From positions 1 to 64,000 of the forward strand of contig NZ_JAVAMP010000016.1 in NCBI RefSeq assembly GCF_030730905.1: a stretch of 64,000 bases of DNA, read 5' to 3'. Within the stretch, counting starts at the first letter, position 1. Every line of letters begins with the position of its first letter. A program made the translations under genes and the position numbers. This stretch comes from Chengkuizengella axinellae (GTDB taxonomy: Bacteria > Bacillota > Bacilli > Paenibacillales > KCTC-33759). Below, one piece after another: positions 1 to 8,086 of the stretch. Below the pieces are notes generated by a model. That model was not told the origin of the DNA. It was given only the letters and a program-made list of their open reading frames with translations, and did not search any database.

Positions 1-249
1 TGAAAAAGCGATTAAAGTAAAAGCTTCTTCGGTAAGTAAAATCTTTTCTTGTGATCTTCCACGAGAATCTTTGTAATCAATAACGCCAAAGTTGGCGATA
101 TTAAATTCTTGTTCCTCTGCTTCTTCCAACTTCCCCATCTGATTCTTGATGTCACGCAATACCTTGTCATGAGCTTTATTGAATACTTCTGCTACTGTTA
201 AACTGTCTGTTACTACTCTGTTGTTTTCGATGTATACTAATTGGTTCAT
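1..249 (-). CDS. Rha-family phage regulatory protein, N-terminal part (cut by window edge)
   Basis: The minus strand is open from an ATG at 249 to the window edge, giving the first 83 residues (starting MNQLVYIENNRVVTDSL). The pattern, with a short beta start, 'VAEVFNKAHDKVLRDI', then an acidic stretch and a 'SRGRSQEKILLTEEAFTLIAF' type core, is that of the Rha family found in phage early regions, where it is thought to regulate lysogenic or lytic development. A strong AGGAAGGTG ribosome site lies just upstream. It is the most leftward gene seen of a prophage early operon reading leftward. The C-terminus is outside the window. Family assignment is by recognition of the motif; its role here is inferred. 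Confidence 0.75.
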   Translation of the reverse strand, partial: MNQLVYIENNRVVTDSLTVAEVFNKAHDKVLRDIKNQMGKLEEAEEQEFNIANFGVIDYKDSRGRSQEKILLTEEAFTLIAFS

Positions 250-272
250 TCTTTCACCTTCCTTTGAGAAAC

Positions 273-590
273 CTACACAAATATTTTATTGAATTGCTTA
301 TCCAAAAACTCCGACATCTTATTGGCTTGAAACGTCCAAGTCTGACCTTGGGAATTAGGATAAAATACAAATCCACCATACTTAACATCAAGTTTTTGTC
401 TAAAACGAGAAGGATATAAAATATTCTCTTTTATCCACTCACTTTTTTTATTAACACGTTTCTCAAGATCTTTCATATTCCAATAAACCCCTACTAACTC
501 TTTTTTCTTCAAACTTTCTAACTCCACTTTATTAATCAGAACAGAGTCAGAAGGAATTGGGATAGACATTTGTACATTTAGTTGTTGCAT
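273..590 (-). CDS. DUF771 phage early protein
   Basis: This is a 105-residue protein with the layout of the DUF771 family: an N-terminal MQQLNV/IPIPSDSVLI strand, a 'KVELESLKK' helix, a central 'YWNMKDLEKRVNKKSEWIKENIL' helix-turn-helix-like segment at about residues 36-58, and a C-terminal 'GGFVFYPNSQGQTWTF' core. These proteins are common in temperate Firmicutes phages between the lysogeny module and replication genes. The function is not established; a DNA-binding role is often suggested. It lies 23 bp upstream of the rha-like gene, in the same direction, and is probably co-transcribed with it and the Cro-like gene. It is full length for the family. Confidence 0.75.
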   Translation of the reverse strand: MQQLNVQMSIPIPSDSVLINKVELESLKKKELVGVYWNMKDLEKRVNKKSEWIKENILYPSRFRQKLDVKYGGFVFYPNSQGQTWTFQANKMSEFLDKQFNKIFV

Positions 591-636
591 TTTTATTTCA
601 CCTACTTTCTGTGGTAACTACCGCCTCATTTAAAAC

Positions 637-849
637 TTAGGCGGTAGTTTTGACTTTTCTCTCAAACAAATATTCTAGAGTCATGCTAGGAAAAAATTTG
701 TACTTAATCGCCAACATCTCAGAGAGCGTGAACTCTGACTTTCCACACAATTTGTTACTTATCGTTTTGGCTGTAACATCTAGTTCTAAGGACATTGTTT
801 TACTTTCTATCCCCTTCCTAGCCATTTCAGCTCTCAAGTTAGGAAACAT
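637..849 (-). CDS. Cro-like helix-turn-helix phage regulator (DUF739/XRE type)
   Basis: This 70-residue protein starts MFPNLRAEMARKGI and continues through 'SKTMSLELDVTAKTISNKLCGKSEFTLSEMLAI', a compact XRE-type helix-turn-helix covering nearly the whole chain. It is transcribed divergently from the CI/LexA-like repressor at 1029 and leads the leftward operon, the usual position of a Cro-type anti-repressor. The promoter at 897-925 contains a 12-bp operator-like palindrome shared with the region just in front of this gene. The role as Cro is inferred from position and fold. It is full length for such small regulators. Confidence 0.7.
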   Translation of the reverse strand: MFPNLRAEMARKGIESKTMSLELDVTAKTISNKLCGKSEFTLSEMLAIKYKFFPSMTLEYLFERKVKTTA

Positions 850-869
850 ATTACCACCCCCTTCTATTT

Positions 870-925
870 ACCATGTGTGGTATATGATTTGATTCAATAT
901 TATACCTTGTATGGTAGTTTGTCAA
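870..925 (-). promoter_or_regulatory. Leftward early promoter with two operator copies
   Basis: On the minus strand a perfect TTGACA (rc of 920-925) and TATAAT (rc of 899-904) form a promoter, although the spacer is only 15 bp. A near-palindrome ACCTTGTATGGT (904-915) sits between the two boxes and a second copy ACCATGTGTGGT (870-881) lies downstream of the start. The starts of the two sites are 34 bp apart. They are good candidates for repressor/Cro operators controlling the cro-DUF771-rha operon. Confidence 0.6.
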
Positions 926-967
926 CGATAATAAGTACATTTTTTTTGTTATGTGGTATAAAATTAC

Positions 968-996
968 TTCACAAGGTATAAAATTAGATGTATAAT
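968..996 (+). promoter_or_regulatory. Promoter of the prophage repressor gene
   Basis: TTCACA at 968-973 and a perfect TATAAT at 991-996 are separated by 17 bp and point toward the repressor gene at 1029. A partial operator-like half site (ACAAGGT, rc ACCTTGT) lies at the start of the spacer, which would allow autoregulation. Confidence 0.6.
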
Positions 997-1028
997 AGAA
1001 AAAAACGTGATACGAAGGGTGAATTGGT

Positions 1029-1640
1029 ATGAAGTTAACAGATAAGTTAGATGAATTAATGAAACAAAAAGGGATCAGTCGAATGGGTTTGTCAAAAGAA
1101 TCTGGAGTTCCATATACCACACTAGTTAATTTTTATGAAAAAGGAACAGATAACGTTAAACTTTCTACATTAAAAAAACTAAGTGATTACTTTAAAGTGA
1201 GTCTTGATTATCTTGTCGATGAAAATATATATAGTGATGCTGGATTAACTAAAATAGCTGAGTTTGTTAACATTCCTTTAGTTGGTCGAATCTCCTGTGG
1301 TGATGGATTAATAGCTTTTGAAGAAGTAGAAGGCTATCGACAAACACCAAAAGAATTGTTGAATGGTGGTGAATATTTCTATTTACGCGCTAAAGGAGAT
1401 TCTATGGTAGGCGCTCGAATACACGAAAACGATCTATTGCTAATCCGCAAACAGTCTGCTGTTGAGCATGGTGACATTGCTGCTGTAATGATTAATGATG
1501 AAGCAGTATTAAAACGAGTATTTATAAATGGGGATCAAATTGTATTGCAATCAGAAAATGATAATTACGAACCAGTTTTTTATTCATCTGACGATGTAAA
1601 AATCATTGGAAAGTTAAAAATGGCAACAACTGAATTCTAA
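1029..1640 (+). CDS. CI/LexA-like prophage repressor (XRE HTH + S24 peptidase)
   Basis: This 203-residue protein has an N-terminal XRE helix-turn-helix (about residues 3-62, 'MGLSKESGVPYTTLVNF') and a C-terminal S24/LexA-type self-cleaving domain. A Cys-Gly cleavage site is visible at residues 90-91 ('ISCGDG'), the nucleophile Ser at 125 in 'KGDSM', and the general-base Lys at 162 in 'AVLKRV'. All the parts needed for RecA-stimulated autoproteolysis are therefore present, so induction of the prophage by DNA damage is a reasonable inference. It is divergent from the Cro-like gene and 17 bp upstream of the integrase, probably one transcript with it. It is the lysogeny-maintenance switch of the prophage. 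Confidence 0.88.
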   Translation: MKLTDKLDELMKQKGISRMGLSKESGVPYTTLVNFYEKGTDNVKLSTLKKLSDYFKVSLDYLVDENIYSDAGLTKIAEFVNIPLVGRISCGDGLIAFEEVEGYRQTPKELLNGGEYFYLRAKGDSMVGARIHENDLLLIRKQSAVEHGDIAAVMINDEAVLKRVFINGDQIVLQSENDNYEPVFYSSDDVKIIGKLKMATTEF

Positions 1641-1657
1641 GGAGGAATTATTTTTAA

Positions 1658-2764
1658 ATGGCTAGTTTTCAAAAGCGAGGGAAGACATGGCAGTATACTA
1701 TTAGTCGAATGATTAATGGTGTATCGAAACCAATTCGAAAAAGTGGATTCAGTACTAAAAAAGAAGCACAAATTGCAGCAACTGAAGTTGAAGCGGATTT
1801 ACAAAAAGGAATAACCCCTCATCTTAAACCTGAGCCATTCGATGAATATTTCGCGGAGTGGCTTAAATTATATAAAAAAGACGTTTCTAAAAACACAATG
1901 TCACGTTACTTGAACACCCTCAAGACAATACAAGAGCACTTTAAAGGTGTACCTATACAAAACATCAACAAACGAACATACCAGCTCTTTTTGAATGAAT
2001 ACGGTCTCACTAGAGCTAAAACGACAACAAAAAAAATAAATGGACATATCAGAGCATGTATTAAAGACGCGATTGATGAAGGGATTATTCACACCGACTT
2101 CACTAGGAGGGTAGTATTTTCAGGGAGTGTACAAACTAAAAAGGCAGATGAAAAGCACTTAAGTTACTTTGATAGTAAGCGTCTCCTGAACGAACTACAA
2201 AACAATCTAGATTCACTGACACATTATTTGATTTTACTAGCACTAACTTCTGGATTAAGATTTTCTGAATTACTAGGTTTAACTAGGAAGGATTTTGATT
2301 TTGAAAAGAATGAAATCTCGATAAATAAGACATGGGGACACACAAAAAAAATGCACGTGGGTTTTGGAAAAACTAAAAATGAACAGTCAAACCGAACCAT
2401 TAAAATGGATGCCAAGACAATGGATGTTTTCAAAAAAATGTTTAATAACACACCTGAGAACCTACATGGTTTGATATTCTATTGCCCTGTTTCAAAATAC
2501 AAAATTATAAGCAATGGAGCAGCAAATAAATTATTAAAAACCTTGCTCGAAAAACTAAATATTAACCCTATTAGTATACATGGACTTAGACACACTCATG
2601 CAAGTGTGCTACTCTATAAAAAAGTGTCGATATACTATATAAGCGAGCGCCTTGGGCACTCCGCCATAGAAACAACACTTCAACATTATGCTCACATAGT
2701 CAAAGAACTACGTGAAAAAGATGAAAAAAATACAGTCAAGATTTTTGGAGATATGGTTATATAG
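1658..2764 (+). CDS. int: Tyrosine-family phage integrase
   Basis: This 368-residue site-specific recombinase has an N-terminal AP2-like arm-binding domain (residues about 1-55, 'SFQKRGKTWQYTI'), a core-binding SAM-like domain (about 60-160) and a catalytic domain. The catalytic residues are R201 ('SGLRFSELLGL'), a Lys near 240, H308 and R311 ('HGLRH'), H334 ('LGHSAIETT') and the nucleophile Y344 ('LQHYAHI'). It is preceded by GGAGGAATT and follows the repressor directly. As the last phage gene, it should sit beside the attachment site, so the right prophage boundary should lie within the next ~200 bp. It looks intact. Confidence 0.93.
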   Translation: MASFQKRGKTWQYTISRMINGVSKPIRKSGFSTKKEAQIAATEVEADLQKGITPHLKPEPFDEYFAEWLKLYKKDVSKNTMSRYLNTLKTIQEHFKGVPIQNINKRTYQLFLNEYGLTRAKTTTKKINGHIRACIKDAIDEGIIHTDFTRRVVFSGSVQTKKADEKHLSYFDSKRLLNELQNNLDSLTHYLILLALTSGLRFSELLGLTRKDFDFEKNEISINKTWGHTKKMHVGFGKTKNEQSNRTIKMDAKTMDVFKKMFNNTPENLHGLIFYCPVSKYKIISNGAANKLLKTLLEKLNINPISIHGLRHTHASVLLYKKVSIYYISERLGHSAIETTLQHYAHIVKELREKDEKNTVKIFGDMVI

Positions 2765-2918
2765 TTTTACACATATTTTACACTTATAGACTAACTAACG
2801 TTGATATTATAGGTATTTCACCTTGCTTTGCTACGTTCTGAATGAACGACTATTGATTAAAATCTAATATCGCATGTTAGATAGAGTACCCCCAAAGAAA
2901 AACTTTAGTTTATGAAAA

Positions 2919-2977
2919 GGTCCCCGAAAAGTAATAGGATTAAGCATCTAAGCATGTTCTTCACTTTTTGGGATATT
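2919..2977. repeat. 59-bp interspersed repeat, copy 1
   Basis: This stretch starts GGTCCCCGAAAAGTA and ends CACTTTTTGGGATATT, directly at the 3' end of tadC. A same-length relative lies at 31718-31776 (GGGCCCCGGAAAGTA ... CATTTTTTGGGGTATT). The outer ~20 bp match well (about 16 of 20 at each end) and the middle does not. The ends are also loosely inverted with respect to each other (CCCC...AAA against TTTTTTGGGG), which suggests a hairpin-forming or MITE-like unit. Confidence 0.4.
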
Positions 2978-3847
2978 CTAAAAGACATCAGTAAATGTAA
3001 GCGTAAGCGGTCCTAACAAAAACGATAGAATCGAACCAAAAATCAGCATCAAAGGCAGCAGCAGCTTTGCTTCTGTTTGACCTGCAATTTCCTCAATTCT
3101 AGCTTGCCTTAGTTCTCTTAAATATTTCACTAGCTCTACAACAGATTCAGAAAAACCACCTGCTCCTGTTTCAATGGCCTGAATCAACTGATCTAAAAAA
3201 GCGTGCATTTCTTGAATTTCTATTCTTTTAGAGCATTCCATAAACGCTCGATCTGCTGAACTCCCCATTCTTATTTTATGTATCGCTAATTGCACTTCCT
3301 CAAAAAGATGATTGTCTCTTCCATCAATGGCTTTCTGTAAAGCTTCTATTGGAGACAGTCCAGCAGAAACGCCTATGGCTGTTAATTCTGCCAATGACAA
3401 TACGTGTTTACCCATTAATGATTGCTGTTTTTTCCATTTCCTTTTTAAATGCTGCTTTACAGACATCGAAAGTACAAAGCTAATCATCATCAGAATAGGT
3501 TGAAATAAATAGAGACCTAACCCAAATAATAGGATAACAAGCAGCCATTGTGTGCCTAATATTGACTTCGACCAAACAGAAGGATAACCATTTTTCTCTA
3601 GCAAATTCATAAGTTCATATTGGTTTTTTTGAAATATGTTCAACTTGGATAAAATTACGTCATAAAAAAAAGCACCTACAGTACCTATTAATAACAACAT
3701 ATCCTTCAAAGCATGATCTGAACGATGAACGTTACGAATCATAAATCTTTTCTCCAATATAAATTCTGGGATAAAAGCAGCGGAAATAAAAAAAATAGAT
3801 ACTCCAAATAAAACAGAATACCAAATCACCATTTTAAAACTCCTCAA
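2978..3847 (-). CDS. tadC: TadC-like type II secretion F-domain membrane protein
   Basis: This 289-residue inner-membrane platform protein of the Tad/Flp pilus type has membrane segments near residues 8-28, 45-62, 100-135 and at the C-terminus (about 265-285). A cytoplasmic GspF/TadC domain in between contains 'ELTAIGVSAGLSPIEAL' and 'DQLIQAIETGAGGFSESV'. Its start overlaps the end of tadB by 14 bp, the usual TadB-TadC coupling. It is the last gene of the operon before the prophage. TadB and TadC normally form the platform driven by the CpaF/TadA ATPase, which is not encoded in this window. Confidence 0.82.
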   Translation of the reverse strand: MRSFKMVIWYSVLFGVSIFFISAAFIPEFILEKRFMIRNVHRSDHALKDMLLLIGTVGAFFYDVILSKLNIFQKNQYELMNLLEKNGYPSVWSKSILGTQWLLVILLFGLGLYLFQPILMMISFVLSMSVKQHLKRKWKKQQSLMGKHVLSLAELTAIGVSAGLSPIEALQKAIDGRDNHLFEEVQLAIHKIRMGSSADRAFMECSKRIEIQEMHAFLDQLIQAIETGAGGFSESVVELVKYLRELRQARIEEIAGQTEAKLLLPLMLIFGSILSFLLGPLTLTFTDVF

Positions 3848-4658
3848 AATTCATAATTTTAAATATAAAATACCAAGCAATACATGAGATTATAATCCCA
3901 ATGATTAAAAAAATACGTCCTTCACCAAGCAAAGTAATGTACAAGTCTGGCGCCATAAATTTAAAGATCATTAATATCACAATGGGTAAAATGCTAATTG
4001 TAATAGCACTGATTCGTTGATAAGTTGTTTTCGCTTTTATTTTTTTATCAATTTGTTTCCTTTCCCTTATACTGTTGGATACAGATTGCATCACATTCGG
4101 CACTTCTTTCCCTCCAACAGTTGATGCTAAGTAAGTTGCATGGTATAGGATTTCTGTTTCAGGAGACCTCCATTTCTCTGAAAAGTTTTTTAAAGCCCCA
4201 CTTAATGACTTCCCACTGAACTGTACTTCATTTACGATAAATTCTAATTCCTCCTTCAATGGAGAATGTACATAACCTATCGCTGATCGATAAGCTTCTA
4301 ACAAGGTTAAACCGCTTCTTACAGTGGATGAAATGACAAGACAGGCTCCTTCCAATTGTTCTAAACATTTTTTCCTCATAAAATAATACTTCCATTGATT
4401 AACCAAAGCTGGTAGCTTCCTAGCTAACAACAATCCCATAGGTGAAATCATCAATCCCCACACCATAGATAGGGAGTAACTAATCAATAAAAAAACGAAT
4501 ACAGCCCCAGATAAATCAAGAATAATGGGAAATAGCTTCGTCATATCTTTCTCTTCATCTTTCTTTTGCACTTGGAACATCCTTGTTGATTCAGGTACAA
4601 GAGAAACAGTCATGATAAACGCAGATAGGAAAATCATCACCGAAATCATGAGAGGCAT
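3834..4658 (-). CDS. tadB: TadB-like type II secretion F-domain membrane protein
   Basis: This is a 274-residue partner of TadC. It has an N-terminal membrane anchor (residues 3-20), a second hydrophobic block near 45-80, a cytoplasmic F domain with 'CLVISSTVRSGLTLLEAYRSAIG' and 'ATYLASTVGGKEVPNVM', and C-terminal membrane helices (about 217-270). It starts 3 bp after the stop of the CpaE-like gene and overlaps tadC, so translation is coupled along the operon. In most Tad loci the cpaF ATPase gene lies between the CpaE-like gene and tadB; here there is no room for it. Confidence 0.82.
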   Translation of the reverse strand: MPLMISVMIFLSAFIMTVSLVPESTRMFQVQKKDEEKDMTKLFPIILDLSGAVFVFLLISYSLSMVWGLMISPMGLLLARKLPALVNQWKYYFMRKKCLEQLEGACLVISSTVRSGLTLLEAYRSAIGYVHSPLKEELEFIVNEVQFSGKSLSGALKNFSEKWRSPETEILYHATYLASTVGGKEVPNVMQSVSNSIRERKQIDKKIKAKTTYQRISAITISILPIVILMIFKFMAPDLYITLLGEGRIFLIIGIIISCIAWYFIFKIMNFEEF

Positions 4659-4661
4659 GTT

Positions 4662-5879
4662 TTAAACCACCCCTTTTTTATTAAATATTCTTTTATACCA
4701 CGGTTTTTTTAAATATGAGTTTTGAAGTCTACCATCTGGTAAAAGTGCTTGTACAAGTTGAAAAATACTATTTCCAAAAGGGGTTTTACGCAAATCCTCT
4801 CGAATGCCTACCTTTTTTATTCTAGGTTTATGCACTTCCGCATCGTAGGGAATGACCCCAAATCGCGGCACTCCAATTTTTTGAGAGATATCATCCAATT
4901 TATACGGCAGCTTACTTGGTATTTTATTAAACACCAATCGAATTTTTGCAATTGGCAGCTGTAACTTTTGAGTCGTCCTTTGGACAAATGACGAAGATAT
5001 ATCGATCATATCTAAATCAATCCCACTAATGAATAAAATATCATCACTCAACTCCAACGCTTTTGTATTGCTTTCCCTTAAATCATCCGCCATATCAAAA
5101 ATAATGAAATCAAAATGATGTTTTAAAATAGGAGTCGTTTTTTCTATTAGTGATTCTGTCATAAATTTTTCATCTTCTATGTTCCAAGGTGAAGATATAA
5201 AGAAAAGATTATGTAAACTTGTTTGTGTCATGTATTCCGATACCTTCTTCCATGATTTAAATTCTTTGTCAGGAAAGGAGTTCCAATTTGTAATGTCATT
5301 ACCTGGATTGTCCTCCGTAATTACAAAATAGCCAAACTTTCTAGCCACATCACTACCTTCTCTTGTATGATCCAAATCAATAATACAAACCTTTAACTTG
5401 GAGTATTTAGCGATATAATAAGCTAAGTATGTAGAAATCGTTGTTTTACCTTCTCCGCCCTTGGGGGAATACACAGAAATCACTTGACAATCAGAATCTT
5501 CTTCATCCGCAGGTTGTTTCATTTCGATTATTTTATCTGTATGTCCACTAGAACGATATGTTTTTACAGCTTGAATTTCACTTCCTCTTGTGATTGCTAT
5601 CACTCCAATTGTCGCAAATCGCTTCCATGATTGGATACTTATAATAGGTAAAGAAACCCAAACTATCGTCACATTGTTCAGGTATTTATTATCTTCCAAA
5701 AGTGCTAGAGAATCCTGTTCGTTAAAACCTATTAGTACAACGTCATAACCTTTTGCTTTTAAAAGATGTGCAGACTGTGCAGTTGAAGTCCCAATCCCTA
5801 CAATCTTAAATTGATTTTTTTGTAGTTTGGGCATCATCTCTTTGACGAACATGGAATCTCCGCACAATAAAATATTCAC
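4662..5879 (-). CDS. CpaE-like MinD/ParA-family ATPase of the Tad locus
   Basis: This 405-residue protein has an N-terminal receiver-like domain (about residues 1-110, 'MNILLCGDSMFVKEMM') and a MinD/ParA-type ATPase domain from about 132. The deviant Walker A motif 'SPKGGEGKTT' (residues 138-147) retains both lysines, and 'VCIIDLDHTREGSDVARKFG' and 'FDFIIFDMADD' fit the other ATPase motifs. CpaE/TadZ proteins place Tad machinery at the cell pole. The start overlaps cpaB by 4 bp (ATGA). This is the ATP-competent member of two CpaE-like proteins in the operon. Confidence 0.8.
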   Translation of the reverse strand: MNILLCGDSMFVKEMMPKLQKNQFKIVGIGTSTAQSAHLLKAKGYDVVLIGFNEQDSLALLEDNKYLNNVTIVWVSLPIISIQSWKRFATIGVIAITRGSEIQAVKTYRSSGHTDKIIEMKQPADEEDSDCQVISVYSPKGGEGKTTISTYLAYYIAKYSKLKVCIIDLDHTREGSDVARKFGYFVITEDNPGNDITNWNSFPDKEFKSWKKVSEYMTQTSLHNLFFISSPWNIEDEKFMTESLIEKTTPILKHHFDFIIFDMADDLRESNTKALELSDDILFISGIDLDMIDISSSFVQRTTQKLQLPIAKIRLVFNKIPSKLPYKLDDISQKIGVPRFGVIPYDAEVHKPRIKKVGIREDLRKTPFGNSIFQLVQALLPDGRLQNSYLKKPWYKRIFNKKGVV

Positions 5880-6604
5880 TGATGACTCACCTCCATTTTC
5901 GACTGTTCGACTGTTTTTTCATTTTCTAGCTCATCAGCCAAAAAAGGCTCTACTGCTTCTGAAAGAATAACGCTATCCCCACCATCCCCTAGTGGTCTTA
6001 AAGTAATAAAATCCTTCGCTCCACTTGCTGCATAATCTGCATATTCATCAACAATGCCTACTGGCAACGATATGATAATGGATTTATTGCTTAATTCATT
6101 ATTTTGACTGTGATTTGAAACCCCTTTGATTACTTCAACTGCTTCAGCCAATTTCACAGCGCTTTTTAAGCTGTTGTCCAGTACATATAAATCAATATAA
6201 TCACCCGTGTTTATAGTTCCTCCGACGGTTGTATGTATGTTTACAGGTAGTGCTATCGCCCTCGTGTTTGCATCCCCTTTTTCTAATAGCTTACCTGACA
6301 TCGTTGTTTTCGAAGTATCTATTAACATTGCAGAACGAACAACGGTATCCTCAAAACCATAACCCTTTATACTTTTCCCTAAGACCTTTGCTTTATCTAA
6401 TACAGCATCGGAGGGTATAGCTGCCAGAGGCAATTCTTTTTCAATCAACATATCTGGTTGAAGAGGTTGGTAGTTATCTATATTCTGTTTAAATACATAT
6501 ACGTTTTTAGTTTCTGTATTCTGTATTGTGTAAGAGTAAACTAAATAACCTGATATTGTTCCCAACAGCAACCCAATCATAATAAAAATAAAACGTTTTT
6601 TCAT
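5876..6604 (-). CDS. cpaB: CpaB-like SAF-domain pilus assembly protein
   Basis: This 242-residue protein has one N-terminal membrane anchor (about residues 4-25, 'FIFIMIGLLLGTISGYLVYS'), a SAF domain (about 38-100, 'NIDNYQPLQPDMLIEKELP') and the CpaB/RcpC C-terminal domain containing 'NTRAIALPVNIHTTVGGTINTGDYIDLYVL'. CpaB/RcpC acts outside the membrane and is thought to link the pilus or secretin to the envelope; Gram-positive Tad systems keep it without a secretin. It overlaps the next gene by 4 bp and follows the degenerate CpaE-like gene by 13 bp. Confidence 0.82.
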   Translation of the reverse strand: MKKRFIFIMIGLLLGTISGYLVYSYTIQNTETKNVYVFKQNIDNYQPLQPDMLIEKELPLAAIPSDAVLDKAKVLGKSIKGYGFEDTVVRSAMLIDTSKTTMSGKLLEKGDANTRAIALPVNIHTTVGGTINTGDYIDLYVLDNSLKSAVKLAEAVEVIKGVSNHSQNNELSNKSIIISLPVGIVDEYADYAASGAKDFITLRPLGDGGDSVILSEAVEPFLADELENEKTVEQSKMEVSHQ

Positions 6605-6617
6605 TCCATGCTGCCTC

Positions 6618-7658
6618 CTAACTTATTTGAATATGCACAGCTAAATCTTGAATTGCATTTTCAAAAGGATATCTAAAATAAGCTGGTTTTCGATCTGCAT
6701 AAGCGGAAGCAACTTCATCCGAATCCTCACTCATAATAAACGGCTGGTTAAAATCTTGTTCGATTAGGGAAGTGAAGGACTTCCTTAAAGGTTTAGAAGT
6801 ATCTATTTTATTGATACAAATGATCGCCTTCGTTTTATCTATCCCTTTCATATATTCTTTCAACTTTATGTAATCTACTTCTGATGGATTGATTACGATA
6901 ATGATCTTTTGTGACATCTCAAGAAACTGTGAAGTATAGGTTGAGTAAAAAGGCAAATCTGCAACAATCACTTCTGAAGAAGTATCTAGTGCTCTTTGTA
7001 TCAAATTAGGATCTGAATGAGTAATAGCAACTTCTCCAAAATCTGAGGTTTGAATACCTTGCTGCTGTTGTAAATTGAAATGTAATGCTGCATCAGCATT
7101 GTACGATAAATCAATCAATCTAGTAGATAATCCATTTAAATAATAGAAAGCTGTAAGTGAAGCAGCTATAGTAGTCACACCTACACCTCCATTTAATCCC
7201 AAAACAGAAACAATTTGTATACTTGATGGAAGAGGAGTAAGTTGAGTTATTTCATTAACTTCAGAATCTGCAATGTTATTTTCATTTAAACTAATCATTT
7301 CATTGTCCATGAATATTTTTGGATCAGGAAGTAAAGGATTGTTCTCTATGCCTTCCAATATCTCCTTCACTTGTGACATCCTCCATTCAGTCCCTCGAAT
7401 AATATAATCTGAAGGTATACCTGCTGTCCTTGCTATTTCTTCATAGATTTTCCCTAGTTGATCCTCTGCTCCAGTCATTACTACAATCGGAAGCATTCCA
7501 TCGGTTTGTTTAATTATTTCATGGATATTTGCTGGTTCTTGATCGTTTGAACGAACAACAACAGCGATATCCGTACTTTTACTAACCATGTCTGTAACTT
7601 GATAGCGACACTCAAACATTTTTTTAATCATTTCATTGGATTGGATATACAACTCCAT
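6618..7658 (-). CDS. CpaE-like protein with a degenerate P-loop
   Basis: This protein of about 346 residues has the same two-domain plan as the neighbouring CpaE-like protein: an N-terminal receiver-like part and a MinD/ParA fold from about residue 147. The position of the P-loop reads 'LGLNGGVGVTTIAAS'. Compared with KGGxGKT, both the signature lysine (now Asn) and the nucleotide-binding lysine (now Val) are gone, while the glycines and TT remain. ATP hydrolysis is therefore unlikely, and a scaffold or regulatory role is inferred. The second ATG (MELYIQ, at 7658) is preferred because GAAAGG lies 9 bp before it. It heads the Tad operon. Confidence 0.75.
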   Translation of the reverse strand: MELYIQSNEMIKKMFECRYQVTDMVSKSTDIAVVVRSNDQEPANIHEIIKQTDGMLPIVVMTGAEDQLGKIYEEIARTAGIPSDYIIRGTEWRMSQVKEILEGIENNPLLPDPKIFMDNEMISLNENNIADSEVNEITQLTPLPSSIQIVSVLGLNGGVGVTTIAASLTAFYYLNGLSTRLIDLSYNADAALHFNLQQQQGIQTSDFGEVAITHSDPNLIQRALDTSSEVIVADLPFYSTYTSQFLEMSQKIIIVINPSEVDYIKLKEYMKGIDKTKAIICINKIDTSKPLRKSFTSLIEQDFNQPFIMSEDSDEVASAYADRKPAYFRYPFENAIQDLAVHIQIS

Positions 7659-7675
7659 TATTCTCATCCTTTCAA

Positions 7676-7780
7676 TTATGAATTACAAAGCTTTTCACTT
7701 TTTATATTTTGCTTACAGAGCTTATCTTCTCTTTTTGGGGATTTTTCTACCTGCTCGTAAATTTGTGGGCATAAACACAT
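7676..7780 (-). CDS. Possible 34-residue leader peptide, Cys-rich
   Basis: A short reading frame starts at an ATG at 7780 (MCLCPQIYEQVEK...) and ends just before the ribosome site of the Tad operon's first gene. It contains four cysteines and many lysines. No clear ribosome site lies in front of it and no homologue is known to me. It lies in the long leader downstream of the terminator at 7894-7926, next to the inverted repeat CTGTGA/TCACAG at 7786-7804. It may be chance. Confidence 0.2.
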   Translation of the reverse strand: MCLCPQIYEQVEKSPKREDKLCKQNIKSEKLCNS

Positions 7781-7893
7781 TAAACCTGTGATGGGTAGTC
7801 ACAGAATAATTAATATATTTTGATTTTGATTTCTCCTTTCTTCTCTCAGCAGTCATTATAAGGAAAATAGATCTATAAAGAATAAATTTACAT

Positions 7894-7926
7894 GCAAAAA
7901 AACTCCCCTTAAAAATAAGGAGAGTT
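7894..7926 (-). terminator. Intrinsic terminator in front of the Tad operon
   Basis: On the minus strand AACTCTCCTT, an ATTTTT loop and AAGGGGAGTT form a 10-bp stem (one mismatch) followed immediately by a run of seven T. It lies 161 bp after the stop of the NGN-domain gene and about 230 bp before the first Tad gene, so it either ends the NGN transcript or gates read-through into the Tad operon. Confidence 0.75.
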
Positions 7927-8086
7927 CGATGTTATTTAATTAAAAAAGGGCATAACTATAGAACCTATTTAAAATGTCGCTGATTCAGTTAACTATATTT
8001 ACTTAATTTGAATATATTTGTAAATAATATAACATAATTTTCTATTTGTGTACATCATTTATTGATATTTTATTTATATAAATGTT

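Larger units (their letters stand above)
1..2764. mobile_element. Prophage, integration/lysogeny end (continues left of window)
   Basis: The sequence rha, DUF771, cro-like / repressor, integrase is the standard early-lysogeny order of a Firmicutes siphophage. The gene type changes abruptly after the integrase to a chromosomal Tad operon. The attachment site should lie in 2765-2977, but its core cannot be defined without the other end. No tRNA gene is found there, so integration is not into a tRNA on this side. Confidence 0.85.

Noticed and set aside
851-1120. 89-residue minus-strand frame
   Set aside because: It covers the phage operator region and overlaps the start of the repressor gene on the other strand; no ribosome site.
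2765-2918. tRNA attachment site next to the integrase
   Set aside because: No tRNA arms can be formed here, so the prophage attachment site is some other sequence.
7740-7860. Possible c-di-GMP riboswitch in the Tad leader
   Set aside because: The conserved GEMM core elements (GGGCAAACC, GACGCAAAGCC) are absent on both strands; only a short inverted repeat CTGTGA/TCACAG remains.
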